In this document: positions 1-8,373 of the stretch, in pieces | Layout: every line of letters begins with the position of its first letter | Position numbering within the stretch: position 1 is the stretch's first letter | From: Thioclava sp. SK-1 | GTDB taxonomy: Bacteria > Pseudomonadota > Alphaproteobacteria > Rhodobacterales > Rhodobacteraceae | Direction of reading: 5' to 3' | DNA: 33,408 nt | Assembly (NCBI RefSeq): GCF_001705665.1 | Contig: NZ_MDHA01000020.1 | Location: forward strand, 1 to 33,408 | Program-made: the position numbers and the translations under genes | Notes under the pieces: model-generated | Database searches by the model: none | Seen by the model: the letters and a program-made list of their open reading frames with translations, nothing else | What the model was told of the DNA's origin: nothing

Positions 1-2
1 GT

Positions 3-332
3 CTGGTTGTGCGGGTGGATAGCGCCGATCAGATGATCGCATTGGCAAAGGGGTTTGAAGGCCAGCTGACCGCGACGATGCATCTGGATGATGGCGATGC
101 GGACCTGGGCCGGCGCCTGCTGCCGGTGCTGGAACGTAAGGCGGGCCGGGTGATGGCGAATGGCTTCCCGACCGGTGTGGAAGTGTCAGATACGATGGTG
201 CATGGCGGACCCTATCCGGCGTCAACCAATTTCGGCGCGACCTCGGTCGGTACCCTGTCGATCCGCCGCTTCCTGCGCCCCGTATGTTACCAAAACATCC
301 CCAATGGCGTCTTGCCCGGGGACATCGCCTGA
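3..332 (+). CDS. Alpha-ketoglutaric semialdehyde (2,5-dioxovalerate) dehydrogenase, C-terminal part
   Basis: This is the 3' end of an NAD(P)+-dependent aldehyde dehydrogenase; the 5' part lies outside the window and the reading frame is open from base 3. The visible ~110 residues include the NGFPTGVEVSDTMVHGGPYP segment and a C-terminus ending in an RFLRPVCYQN-type motif. Both are typical of the dioxovalerate dehydrogenase branch of the ALDH superfamily. The enzyme oxidises 2,5-dioxopentanoate to 2-oxoglutarate in the cytoplasm, the last step of oxidative uronate, aldarate and pentose pathways. The next gene, kdgD, makes exactly this substrate, which supports the call. The catalytic Cys and Glu are outside the window and cannot be checked. 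Confidence 0.85.
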   Translation: MVVRVDSADQMIALAKGFEGQLTATMHLDDGDADLGRRLLPVLERKAGRVMANGFPTGVEVSDTMVHGGPYPASTNFGATSVGTLSIRRFLRPVCYQNIPNGVLPGDIA

Positions 333-338
333 TATTTA

Positions 339-359
339 GCTGCGCCGTTAAGGCGCAGC
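339..359 (+). terminator. Hairpin after the semialdehyde dehydrogenase gene
   Basis: GCTGCGCC and GGCGCAGC form a perfect 8-bp stem around a 5-base loop, starting 7 bases after the stop codon. A run of C rather than T follows, so it may be a weak terminator or an mRNA-stabilising hairpin rather than a strong intrinsic terminator. Confidence 0.4.
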
Positions 360-388
360 ATTCCCCCCCGGATTTCCGGGATAGATCT

Positions 389-408
389 TTCATAACTTAT
401 CATATGAA
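389..408. promoter_or_regulatory. Possible operator upstream of kdgD
   Basis: An inverted repeat TTCATA-N8-TATGAA sits about 50 bases before the kdgD start, in the AT-rich part of the 126-base gap after the previous gene. It could bind a regulator of the uronate genes. No regulator gene for this operon is in the window, so this is only a candidate. Confidence 0.25.
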
Positions 409-428
409 TTTGCCGTATTGTCTTATAA

Positions 429-1361
<933 letters not shown>

Positions 1362-1371
1362 GGGGGCCAAT

Positions 1372-2511
1372 ATGAAAATCGTCGCAGTTCACACGCATCT
1401 TTTGGAACATCGGCTGGATGTCGCATTTGAAAGCGCCTCAATGCGGTTTGATCGGCGGGTCCACCTGCTGGTTGAAGTGGTCTGCGACGATGGCACCATT
1501 GGTTGGGGCGAATGTCTTGGTCCTGCTGGGCCAAACCGGGCAATGGTGCAGGCCTATTGTCAGTGGTTGATCGGTATGAACCCACTGGAGACCGAGAAGA
1601 TCTGGGCAACTCTGTATAATGCGCTGCGCGATCAGGGGCAGCGCGGGATTGCGGCCACGGCACTGTCGGGGATTGATATCGCGCTGTGGGATATCAAGGG
1701 CAAACGTTATAATGTGCCGGTATCCACGTTGTTGGGCGGGAGGTTTCGCGATCGGGTGCGTGCCTATGCTACGGGGTCGTTCAAGCGTGACGGAGTGGAT
1801 CGGGTGGAAGACAATGCATTGGAAACGGCAGGCCATGTGCAGGCGGGGTTCCATGCGGTCAAGATCAAGATCGGCTTTGATCCCGCTGAAGATCTGCGCG
1901 TGATTGCCGCTGTGCGCGACGCCATCGGGCCGCAGGCGCGGCTGATGATTGATGCCAATCACGGATATGATGTGATTGAGGCGGTGCGCGTGGGTAATGC
2001 CGCTGCCGACTACGGCGTGGATTGGTTTGAAGAACCGGTAATCCCCGAGCAGCTGGATGCCTATCGTGAGGTGCGCGCGCGCCAGCCCATCCCTGTTGCT
2101 GGTGGTGAAACATGGCACACGCGCTGGGGGTTCCGTGAGCCGATCCAGACGCGCGCGATTGATATTGCCCAGCCTGATCTATGTGGCGTGGGCGGCTTTA
2201 CCGAGGCCAAGCGCGTATGCGATCTGGCCACGTTACATGGCGTGCGGGTGGTGCCCCATGTATGGGGCACAGCGGTGCATATCGCGGCGGCGTTGCAGTT
2301 TATGTCCGCGATGGTGCCCGATCCGGTGCGCAACAATCCAATTGAGCCGATCATGGAATTTGACCGCACGCACAATCCCTTCCGTCAGGCGGTTGCGATG
2401 CAACCGGTGGAGCATGACAACGGCTGGGTCACCGTGCCCGATGGGCCGGGGTTAGGGATTGAGATCAATCGAGACGCCTTACGTGAATTCGCACCGAAAG
2501 AGATGCCATGA
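1372..2511 (+). CDS. gci: D-galactarolactone cycloisomerase (enolase superfamily)
   Basis: This is a 379-residue mandelate racemase/muconate lactonizing-type enzyme. From memory it is very close over its whole length to Agrobacterium fabrum Gci, which converts D-galactaro-1,4-lactone to 5-keto-4-deoxyglucarate, the KdgD substrate. Visible enolase-superfamily features are the KIKIGF strand (164-169), metal ligands D194 (DANHGY), E220 (WFEEP) and E246 (GGETW), and a base-type histidine H296 in PHVWGT. A GGGGG ribosome site precedes the ATG, and the gene begins 10 bases after kdgD, so the two are probably co-transcribed. The C-terminus overlaps gli by 4 bases. Confidence 0.92.
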   Translation: MKIVAVHTHLLEHRLDVAFESASMRFDRRVHLLVEVVCDDGTIGWGECLGPAGPNRAMVQAYCQWLIGMNPLETEKIWATLYNALRDQGQRGIAATALSGIDIALWDIKGKRYNVPVSTLLGGRFRDRVRAYATGSFKRDGVDRVEDNALETAGHVQAGFHAVKIKIGFDPAEDLRVIAAVRDAIGPQARLMIDANHGYDVIEAVRVGNAAADYGVDWFEEPVIPEQLDAYREVRARQPIPVAGGETWHTRWGFREPIQTRAIDIAQPDLCGVGGFTEAKRVCDLATLHGVRVVPHVWGTAVHIAAALQFMSAMVPDPVRNNPIEPIMEFDRTHNPFRQAVAMQPVEHDNGWVTVPDGPGLGIEINRDALREFAPKEMP

Positions 2512-3374
2512 TTGACCGCAAGCTGACAGGCGCTGCACCCAAGACCCGCATTCCAAAGGGCGCGATTGACACGCAGATGCACATGTATCTGCCCGGCTAT
2601 GCGTGGCGTGCCGATGGCAAAGGTGTTCCCAGCGATCCTTTGCCCACGCCTGATATGTATCGGCAGGTCATGGCTTGGCTGGGCTTGGACGGTGTGGTCA
2701 TCACACAGGGCAATGGCCACGGTATGGATAATGCTAGCCTTATGGCCTGTTTGGAACAGATGGGAGAGAGCGCGCGCGGTGTTGCGGTGATCGACGCCGA
2801 TACGACAGATGCGCAAGTTGAGCAGCTGTCGGCGGGCGGCGTTGTTGGCGCGCGGATCATGGATCTGCCCGGCGGCGCTGTGGGTTTGGATCAGTTGGAA
2901 CGGGTCGATGCCCGTGCCCATGCTGCTGGTTGGATGATCGCGGTGCAATTTGATGGCAGTGCCTTGCCCGAATTGGAACCGCGCTTGGCCCGGCTGCAAT
3001 CGAACTGGGTGCTCGACCATCATGGGAAAATATTTGACGGTATCACGCCAGCCCATGTCGATGTGGTGAAACGCTTGTTGGATGGCGGCAAGATGCATTT
3101 CAAACTTGCCGGGTGTTACGAGGCCGATCCCGCCGATGGGCCGCAATATCCGCGAATTGGCGCGATGGCGCGTCAGTTGGCGGACCACGCCCCAGATCGC
3201 ATCATCTGGGGCACGAACTGGCCCCATAATGCGTTTTCGCGGACACAGGATTACGTCGATGATGCGGTCTTGTTGGATCTTGCTATGGGGTGGCTGGCCG
3301 ATGACGATGCGCGGCAAAAGGCACTGGTTGATACTCCACGCGCGTTATACGGTTTTCCAAAACAGATAGGGTGA
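2508..3374 (+). CDS. gli: D-galactarolactone isomerase (amidohydrolase 2 family)
   Basis: This 288-residue protein is a TIM-barrel member of the amidohydrolase superfamily. It resembles Agrobacterium Gli, which interconverts D-galactaro-1,5- and 1,4-lactones, feeding Gci after uronate dehydrogenase. Visible motifs are DTQMHMY (21-27), TQGN (67-70), DHHGK (170-174) and WGTNWPHN (234-241). The usual metal-binding HxH at the N-terminus reads QMH here, as I recall for Gli itself. The ATG overlaps the gci stop codon (ATGA), so translation is probably coupled. No uronate dehydrogenase gene is in the window; it may lie upstream. A generic lactone hydrolase role is the alternative. Confidence 0.87.
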   Translation: MIDRKLTGAAPKTRIPKGAIDTQMHMYLPGYAWRADGKGVPSDPLPTPDMYRQVMAWLGLDGVVITQGNGHGMDNASLMACLEQMGESARGVAVIDADTTDAQVEQLSAGGVVGARIMDLPGGAVGLDQLERVDARAHAAGWMIAVQFDGSALPELEPRLARLQSNWVLDHHGKIFDGITPAHVDVVKRLLDGGKMHFKLAGCYEADPADGPQYPRIGAMARQLADHAPDRIIWGTNWPHNAFSRTQDYVDDAVLLDLAMGWLADDDARQKALVDTPRALYGFPKQIG

Positions 3375-3377
3375 TCA

Positions 3378-4007
3378 ATGGCGCGTATCCTTTGCTATGG
3401 TGATAGTCTGACTTGGGGGCATAACATCGACAGCCCGCGTGGGTTGCGCCATGCGCCGCAAGATCAATGGCCCGAGGTTCTGGCCGCGGGCCTGCCAAAG
3501 CATCGGGTGCTTGCAGATGGTGTGGGCGGGCGCACCACCTGTTTTGATGACCATTCTGCACCATGTTGTCGCAATGGCGTGCGCAGTTTGCCGGTGGCGC
3601 TATCGGCGCATATGCCGCTGGATCTGGTGATTGTCATGTTGGGCACCAATGATTTGAAACCCGTGTATGGAGGTGTCGCAATTGCTGCGCAGGCGGGGAT
3701 GCGGCGCCTGATCGAATTGATCCAGACCTTTCCCTACAAACCGCGTATTGCGCCGAAAATCATGATCGTGGCGCCGCCGATCTGTATCGCCCCGCAACGC
3801 AGGCGCCAGGATTCTGCGCAGCGGCCTGCGCAATCACAGCTGTTTGCATCGCTATATGCGGAACTGGCCGAAGAAACCGGTGTGGCCTATTTCAACGCGG
3901 CCAATGTTGCACGGCCTTCTCCCATTGATGGGGTGCATCTGGACGCGGAAAACACCCGCGCGATTGGGGCTGCGTTGATTGATCCGGTGCGCGCCCTGCT
4001 GGCATAG
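3378..4007 (+). CDS. SGNH/GDSL-family hydrolase (esterase or deacylase)
   Basis: This 209-residue protein has the full set of SGNH blocks: GDSLTWG (8-14, nucleophile S10), GVGGRTT (48-54), LGTND (88-92) and the D184-G-V-H187 dyad near the C-terminus. There is no signal peptide, so it should act in the cytoplasm. It resembles the arylesterase/acyltransferase branch (MsAcT-like). The ATG begins 4 bases after gli, so it belongs to the same operon. Its substrate is unknown. A plausible idea is the removal of an acyl or methyl ester from an incoming uronate, or lactone hydrolysis, but the sequence does not decide this. Confidence 0.8.
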   Translation: MARILCYGDSLTWGHNIDSPRGLRHAPQDQWPEVLAAGLPKHRVLADGVGGRTTCFDDHSAPCCRNGVRSLPVALSAHMPLDLVIVMLGTNDLKPVYGGVAIAAQAGMRRLIELIQTFPYKPRIAPKIMIVAPPICIAPQRRRQDSAQRPAQSQLFASLYAELAEETGVAYFNAANVARPSPIDGVHLDAENTRAIGAALIDPVRALLA

Positions 4008-4019
4008 CGCCGGTGGCGC
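4007..4019 (+). terminator. Short GC hairpin at the end of the uronate operon
   Basis: GCGCC and GGCGC pair around a 3-base loop right at the stop codon of the SGNH hydrolase gene. No T run follows, so termination here is uncertain. The next 120 bases, up to the LLM oxidoreductase gene, hold no other element that I can see. Confidence 0.25.
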
Positions 4020-4143
4020 ACAGTATCTGCGCCGTATCAAACAGTGGCGCAATCTTGCGGTGCGCCCTGGTCGATCCTTAGGTTATGGGCAACGAATGGC
4101 GGCATCTGGATGCGCGCCTTTTCTATGACCGGAGTATCATGTG

Positions 4144-5163
4144 ATGAAGAATCTTGGGTTTCTATCGTTCGGACATTGGTCGCCAGATCACGGATCTCAG
4201 GTCCGCTCCGCCTCTGACGTGTTGTTGCAATCCATCGATCTTGCTGTCGCTGCTGAACAGCTGGGTCTGGATGGCGCGTATTACCGTGTGCACCATTACG
4301 CGCGTCAATTGGCCTCGCCATTTCCGCTTTTGGCGGCGGTCGGTGCGCGGACCTCAAAGATTGAGATCGGCACGGGTGTGATTGATATGCGCTATGAAAA
4401 TCCGCTGTATATGATCGAAGATGCTGGTTCTGCGGATTTGATCGCGGGTGGGCGGCTACAATTGGGCATCAGCCGCGGCTCGCCCGAACAGGTGATCGAT
4501 GGTTGGCGGCATTTTGGCTATGGCCCGGCAGACGGTGAAAGCCCCGCAGATATGGCCCGGCGCCATACCGAAGTCTTCCTGCAGCATCTGTCGGGTAAGG
4601 GTTTTGCACAGCCCAATCCTCGCCCGATGTTTCCCAACCCGCCGGGATTGTTGCGCCTAGAGCCGCATTCGGACGGGCTGCGCGACAGGATCTGGTGGGG
4701 GGCGGGATCAGATGCCACGGCGCAATGGGCTGCCAAGCTGGGTATGAACTTGCAAAGCTCGACGTTGAAAGATGACGAAACCGGCGAGCCGTTTCATGTT
4801 CAGCAGGCCAAACAAATCCGGGTCTACCGCGAGGCTTGGGCGCAGGCGGGCCACACCCGCAGTCCGCGCGTTTCTGTCAGCAGGTCAATCTTTGCGCTGA
4901 TGAATGATACGGACCGAATGTATTTCGGGCGCGGCGGCAAAGAGCGTGACCAGTTCGGGATCATTGATCAGACCCGCTCTGTCTTTGGGCGCGGTTATGC
5001 CGATGAGCCGGATAAGCTGATCGCGCAGCTGCGCCAAGATGAAGCGATTGCTGAGGCAGATACTTTATTGCTGACCGTGCCCAATATGTTGGGCGTGGAT
5101 TACAACGCCCATGTGATCGAAAGCATTTTGACACATGTGGCGCCTGCCCTTGGCTGGCGATAA
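4144..5163 (+). CDS. LLM-class flavin-dependent oxidoreductase
   Basis: This ~339-residue TIM-barrel protein belongs to the bacterial luciferase-like superfamily, which uses FMN or F420 for monooxygenation or reduction. Visible family traits are the N-terminal LGFLSFGHW strand, the AEQLGLDGAYYRVHHYARQ helix and strand, the SKIEIGTGVIDMRYENPLYMIEDAG segment and the LQLGISRGSPEQ region. Two starts are possible: GTG at 4141 and ATG at 4144. The GGAG at 4131-4134 lies 9 bases from the ATG and 6 bases from the GTG; I prefer the ATG. A strong terminator follows the gene, so it may be monocistronic or the tail of the uronate transcript. The substrate is not deducible. Confidence 0.8.
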   Translation: MKNLGFLSFGHWSPDHGSQVRSASDVLLQSIDLAVAAEQLGLDGAYYRVHHYARQLASPFPLLAAVGARTSKIEIGTGVIDMRYENPLYMIEDAGSADLIAGGRLQLGISRGSPEQVIDGWRHFGYGPADGESPADMARRHTEVFLQHLSGKGFAQPNPRPMFPNPPGLLRLEPHSDGLRDRIWWGAGSDATAQWAAKLGMNLQSSTLKDDETGEPFHVQQAKQIRVYREAWAQAGHTRSPRVSVSRSIFALMNDTDRMYFGRGGKERDQFGIIDQTRSVFGRGYADEPDKLIAQLRQDEAIAEADTLLLTVPNMLGVDYNAHVIESILTHVAPALGWR

Positions 5164-5187
5164 CTGTGACAATGCCTACGCCATCGG

Positions 5188-5221
5188 ATCTGCCCCGGCC
5201 TTTGTGACCGGGGCAGATTTT
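5188..5221 (+). terminator. Rho-independent terminator after the LLM oxidoreductase gene
   Basis: ATCTGCCCCGG and CCGGGGCAGAT form a perfect 11-bp stem with a 9-base loop, followed by TTTT. It lies between two convergent genes, 25 bases after the LLM gene stop. Confidence 0.85.
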
Positions 5222-5233
5222 GGGGCAAATATG

Positions 5234-6097
5234 TTATGTGCTTAGCTTATCTTGGGTTTTCAGATCGAAATCGGACGCGTCATGGCGTTCATGCAATTGA
5301 TCCTCCAGTGGACCAAAGGTGCGATTGACCTTGCGCCCGCGCTGCACTGCCGGCCGGGCGGCGATTTCATCGGCCCAACGGCGAAGGTTTTTATAGCCAT
5401 CCACCTGCAAGAATTCGGCAGCATTATAGGCCTGACCCAAAACCATATTGCCATACCACGGCCATGTGGCGATATCGGCGATCGTATAGTCATCCCCGCC
5501 TAAGAAGCGATTATTGGCCAGCTCCCGGTCCAGAACATCCATCTGCCGCTTTGCTTCCATTGCAAAACGGTTGATGGGATATTCAAACTTCTCAGGGGCA
5601 TAGGCATAGAAATGGCCAAAACCACCACCCAGATAGGGCGCGGACCCCTGCAGCCAGAACAGCCAGTTCATTGCTTCGGTTTTATGCGCTGGATCTGTGG
5701 GCAGGAACTGTCCGAATTTCTCGGCCAGATACAACAAGATCGCGCCGGATTCGAACACCCGGCTGCCTGTATCCGTGTCCAGCAATGCGGGGATTTTTGA
5801 ATTTGGGTTAATCTCCACAAAGCCGCTGGAGAATTGGTCGCCCTCGCCAATGCGGATCAGATGTGCGTCATATTCAGCGCCCGTTTCCCCGCGCGCCAAC
5901 AGCTCTTCCAGTAAGATCGTGACTTTTTGTCCATTGGGCGTGCCCATGGAGTAAAGCTGTAATGGATGCGTGCCGCGCGGCAGCTGTGCCTCATGGGTGG
6001 CGCCGGCAATAGGGCGGTTCGTGCTGGCCCATTTCCCACCGCTTTCGGCATCCCATGTCCAGATTTTGGGGGGCTGATAACCGGTTGTGTCGGTCAT
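5234..6097 (-). CDS. yghU: YghU-type glutathione S-transferase homologue (disulfide-bond oxidoreductase)
   Basis: This 287-residue protein closely resembles E. coli YghU, a Nu-class glutathione transferase that binds two GSH molecules and acts as a disulfide-bond reductase. The thioredoxin-like domain has LQLYSMGTPNGQKVTILLEEL with the GSH-contacting T53/N55 region, and FESGAILLYLAEKF in the G-site. The C-terminal helical domain starts near WLFWLQGSAPYLGGG. The C-terminus GPLEDQLHERHDASDF is characteristic. The ATG at 6097 is chosen because MTDTTGYQP matches the family start and AAGGA lies just upstream; a longer frame to 6172 is open but not family-like. It is probably monocistronic. Its role here may be detoxification or thiol repair. 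Confidence 0.92.
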   Translation of the reverse strand: MTDTTGYQPPKIWTWDAESGGKWASTNRPIAGATHEAQLPRGTHPLQLYSMGTPNGQKVTILLEELLARGETGAEYDAHLIRIGEGDQFSSGFVEINPNSKIPALLDTDTGSRVFESGAILLYLAEKFGQFLPTDPAHKTEAMNWLFWLQGSAPYLGGGFGHFYAYAPEKFEYPINRFAMEAKRQMDVLDRELANNRFLGGDDYTIADIATWPWYGNMVLGQAYNAAEFLQVDGYKNLRRWADEIAARPAVQRGRKVNRTFGPLEDQLHERHDASDFDLKTQDKLST

Positions 6098-6163
6098 GAT
6101 CGGGTTCCTTTCAGGATGGGGATCGGGGCCTTGTGCCAGCCAATCCCCGTTTTTGTTTTGGGG

Positions 6164-6200
6164 CCATCGCATTGGGGGCGGTGTTCCCGCGGTGCGATGG
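6164..6200. repeat. Inverted repeat between yghU and the LysR gene
   Basis: CCATCGCA and TGCGATGG pair around a 21-base GC-rich loop in the 176-base gap upstream of yghU and downstream of the LysR gene. There is no T run on either strand, so it is not a typical terminator. It could be a regulatory hairpin or operator. I see nothing else in this gap. Confidence 0.35.
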
Positions 6201-6273
6201 GGCGTATCTTGACTATTACCTTATGACCGGGACGAATCTTTTCAAGATGAACACCGCGATATTGGCCGTGCGT

Positions 6274-7191
6274 TTACGCAGGGATAAACTGCGCATAGCG
6301 CGGATGTGCATCGCACCATTGGCGCGCGCAATCTTGTGCCAGATCAAAGACATTTTGCGCCAGTTTCCGCCGCGCGCCCGTCAAATGCACGCAGCGCACA
6401 TCGAATGGTGCCAGCGGAACAGAAACCGGAACCTCGGTCAGTAATCCCTGTGCCAGCTCGGTTTCCAACACGGCCAACGGAACGGCGGACAGACCATAGC
6501 CCTGCCGCAGCATGTCGCAAATTGTGGACATCGCATTGCCGTAATGGCGCGGTGCGGGGCGGGTATCGGATTCGTCGATATAATCGGCGATGGGACTGTA
6601 TATTGGCGAGGTGCGCGGATATAAAATCAGTGGCTGGGCGCGTAGGTCGCGCGGGGTTAAGGGCCGCCCAAGCTGGGGCACAAGATCGGGCCGCCCCGCC
6701 CAGCCCACGCTATAGCGCACTGCAAAACTGTCGGGCACCAACTCCAGACCAGCCTCGCCGGTGGCGAAGGCCAGATCAACAGCGCCCGCATTGACCTGAT
6801 CGCGAATTTCATTGGTGGAGCTGATGGTGATATCGATCAACTGATCCGGATCTACCTCTGACAGGCGTTTGCGCAGCAGGTTCCCCCATGTCAGCCCGGC
6901 CGGACCGACAATGGCAATCGCAAAACGGCGCCGGTTCTTCTGTTTCAGGCGGCCGATCATCGCCTCATGCATATTCATGAAACGTTCGGCAAATTCGGCC
7001 ACTTCCATTCCCGGTGCGGTCAGGCGAAAACTGGGCGCGTCACGGTCAATCAACTTGACGCCGAATTCATCCTCCAGCCCGGAAATCCGTGCTGAAACGG
7101 CAGGCTGCGTCAGGCCGATATGGTCCGCCACTTGGTGAAAGCTGTGCAGGCGGGTTAGCCAATAGAAGGCTTCAAGCTGTTTGAAATTCAT
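6274..7191 (-). CDS. LysR-family transcriptional regulator
   Basis: This is a full-length (305-residue) LysR-type regulator. The N-terminal winged helix-turn-helix is clear (residues ~3-60, with FHQVADHIGLTQPAVSARISGLEDEFGVKLIDR), followed by a linker helix and a periplasmic-binding-protein-like effector domain from about residue 88. It is divergent from the GhrA-like gene, with a 151-base gap that holds an ATAGAA-N3-TTCTAT palindrome (a T-N11-A type LysR box). It therefore probably regulates itself and that gene. The ribosome site is poor, since an A/T stretch precedes the ATG. The effector is unknown; a 2-hydroxy or 2-oxo acid would suit the neighbour. Confidence 0.92.
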   Translation of the reverse strand: MNFKQLEAFYWLTRLHSFHQVADHIGLTQPAVSARISGLEDEFGVKLIDRDAPSFRLTAPGMEVAEFAERFMNMHEAMIGRLKQKNRRRFAIAIVGPAGLTWGNLLRKRLSEVDPDQLIDITISSTNEIRDQVNAGAVDLAFATGEAGLELVPDSFAVRYSVGWAGRPDLVPQLGRPLTPRDLRAQPLILYPRTSPIYSPIADYIDESDTRPAPRHYGNAMSTICDMLRQGYGLSAVPLAVLETELAQGLLTEVPVSVPLAPFDVRCVHLTGARRKLAQNVFDLAQDCARQWCDAHPRYAQFIPA

Positions 7192-7214
7192 GTGAAATTT
7201 TTACGGCCTGTCGC

Positions 7215-7245
7215 GGCAGATGGCCATAGAATTCTTCTATCTGCC
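7215..7245. promoter_or_regulatory. LysR-box-like nested palindrome in a divergent promoter
   Basis: ATAGAA-TTC-TTCTAT (7226-7240) is a perfect 6-bp inverted repeat containing a T-N11-A core. It is nested inside GGCAGAT (7215-7221) and ATCTGCC (7239-7245). It lies between the divergent LysR gene and the 2-hydroxyacid dehydrogenase gene, where a LysR regulator would be expected to bind. Confidence 0.6.
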
Positions 7246-7342
7246 CCTGCAATTCTTTTGTTTTGACCGCAGCGCCTCTGGCAGAAAGATTGGGGCGGAC
7301 GGGGTCTGCCCCGCATAGACCAAAGGTACAAAGGAACCCCTG

Positions 7343-8275
7343 ATGATCGTTGCGATATATTTGCCCTCTACCGAGAAAACCCAAGATTGGTGCGCCATGA
7401 TGGGGGATTTGTTGCCAGATTGGCAGGTGGTGTCGATGCATGACGATATCGCCGTCGAAACGGTTGATTTCGCGCTTGTGTGGCGCCCGCGGACCGGGGA
7501 TTTGGCGCGGTTCACAAACCTGAAAGCGATTGTATCAATTGGTGCGGGGATTGATCACGTTGTGGCGGATGCTGAACTGCCCCGCCATGTTCCGATCATT
7601 CGGACCGTTGGCACGGATTTGACTCAGCGCATGCGCGAATATGTGGCGCTGCATGTGTTGCGCCATCACCGCAATACACCGGCATTGGCTGTGTCGCAGG
7701 CCGCAAGCAAGTGGGCGCCGATCGTTGTACCGCCTGCGCCAAAACGGCGTGTTGGTGTGATGGGTTTGGGCAATCTGGGCGCGCAAGCGGCGAAAACATT
7801 GTCTATGCTAGGGTTTGATACGGTCGGCTGGGCACGCTCTGGCCGCGAAATTGAGGGGGTGACCTGCTATTCAGGGCCGGAGCAATTTGACGAATTCCTG
7901 ACCGGAACCGAAATTTTGGTGAATCTGTTGCCTTTGACAGACCCGACGCGCGGTATTTTGAACGCTGGGCTGTTCAACCGGCTGGCGCGCGGTGCTTGTG
8001 TGATCAATGCGGCGCGTGGACCGCATATGGTGGACCAAGATTTGCTGGCGGCGCTGGCATCGGGGCAGGTGGCGCAGGCAACCTTGGACGTGTTCCATAT
8101 TGAGCCCTTGCCGGAAGATCATCCGTTCTGGAGCCATCCACAAATTACGGTCACGCCGCATGTGGCTTCGTTAATCGATGCGCCGACCGGGTCGCGGATC
8201 ATCGCCAAGAACCTGCGTGATTTTGCAGCCAATGGCACGGTTGACGACATTGCGGATGCCAATCGCGGATATTGA
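7343..8275 (+). CDS. Glyoxylate/hydroxypyruvate reductase A-type 2-hydroxyacid dehydrogenase
   Basis: This 310-residue D-isomer-specific 2-hydroxyacid dehydrogenase resembles GhrA. The NAD(P)-binding fold carries GLGNLG (141-146), with W163-A-R just after the following strand, suggesting NADPH preference as in GhrA. Catalytic residues are R225 (NAARGP), E254 (IEPLPEDHPFW) and H273 (TPHVAS). It should reduce glyoxylate, hydroxypyruvate or a related 2-oxo acid in the cytoplasm. AAGGA stands about 7 bases before the ATG. It is divergent from the LysR gene, which probably controls it, and is followed by a strong bidirectional terminator. Confidence 0.88.
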   Translation: MIVAIYLPSTEKTQDWCAMMGDLLPDWQVVSMHDDIAVETVDFALVWRPRTGDLARFTNLKAIVSIGAGIDHVVADAELPRHVPIIRTVGTDLTQRMREYVALHVLRHHRNTPALAVSQAASKWAPIVVPPAPKRRVGVMGLGNLGAQAAKTLSMLGFDTVGWARSGREIEGVTCYSGPEQFDEFLTGTEILVNLLPLTDPTRGILNAGLFNRLARGACVINAARGPHMVDQDLLAALASGQVAQATLDVFHIEPLPEDHPFWSHPQITVTPHVASLIDAPTGSRIIAKNLRDFAANGTVDDIADANRGY

Positions 8276-8297
8276 TCGGCCCCATGCTATGCAGCGA

Positions 8298-8330
8298 TGA
8301 AAACGGGCGCCTTGGAAGGGCGCCCGTTTT
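8298..8330. terminator. Bidirectional terminator between convergent genes
   Basis: AAACGGGCGC (8301-8310) pairs perfectly with GCGCCCGTTT (8320-8329), with an A run on the left and a T run on the right. It can therefore stop transcription from both the GhrA-like gene and the RraA-like gene. Confidence 0.88.
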
Positions 8331-8373
8331 GCTGTTCAGGTTCTGGTTCCGTGAGTGAATAACCCAGTTCTGC

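Noticed and set aside
2385-3317. 310-codon open frame on the - strand
   Set aside because: It is the shadow of gli, which has family motifs, a coupled start and operon context; the minus frame has none.
6164-6200. Inverted repeat read as the LysR gene terminator
   Set aside because: The loop is long and neither strand has a T run after the stem; kept only as an inverted repeat.
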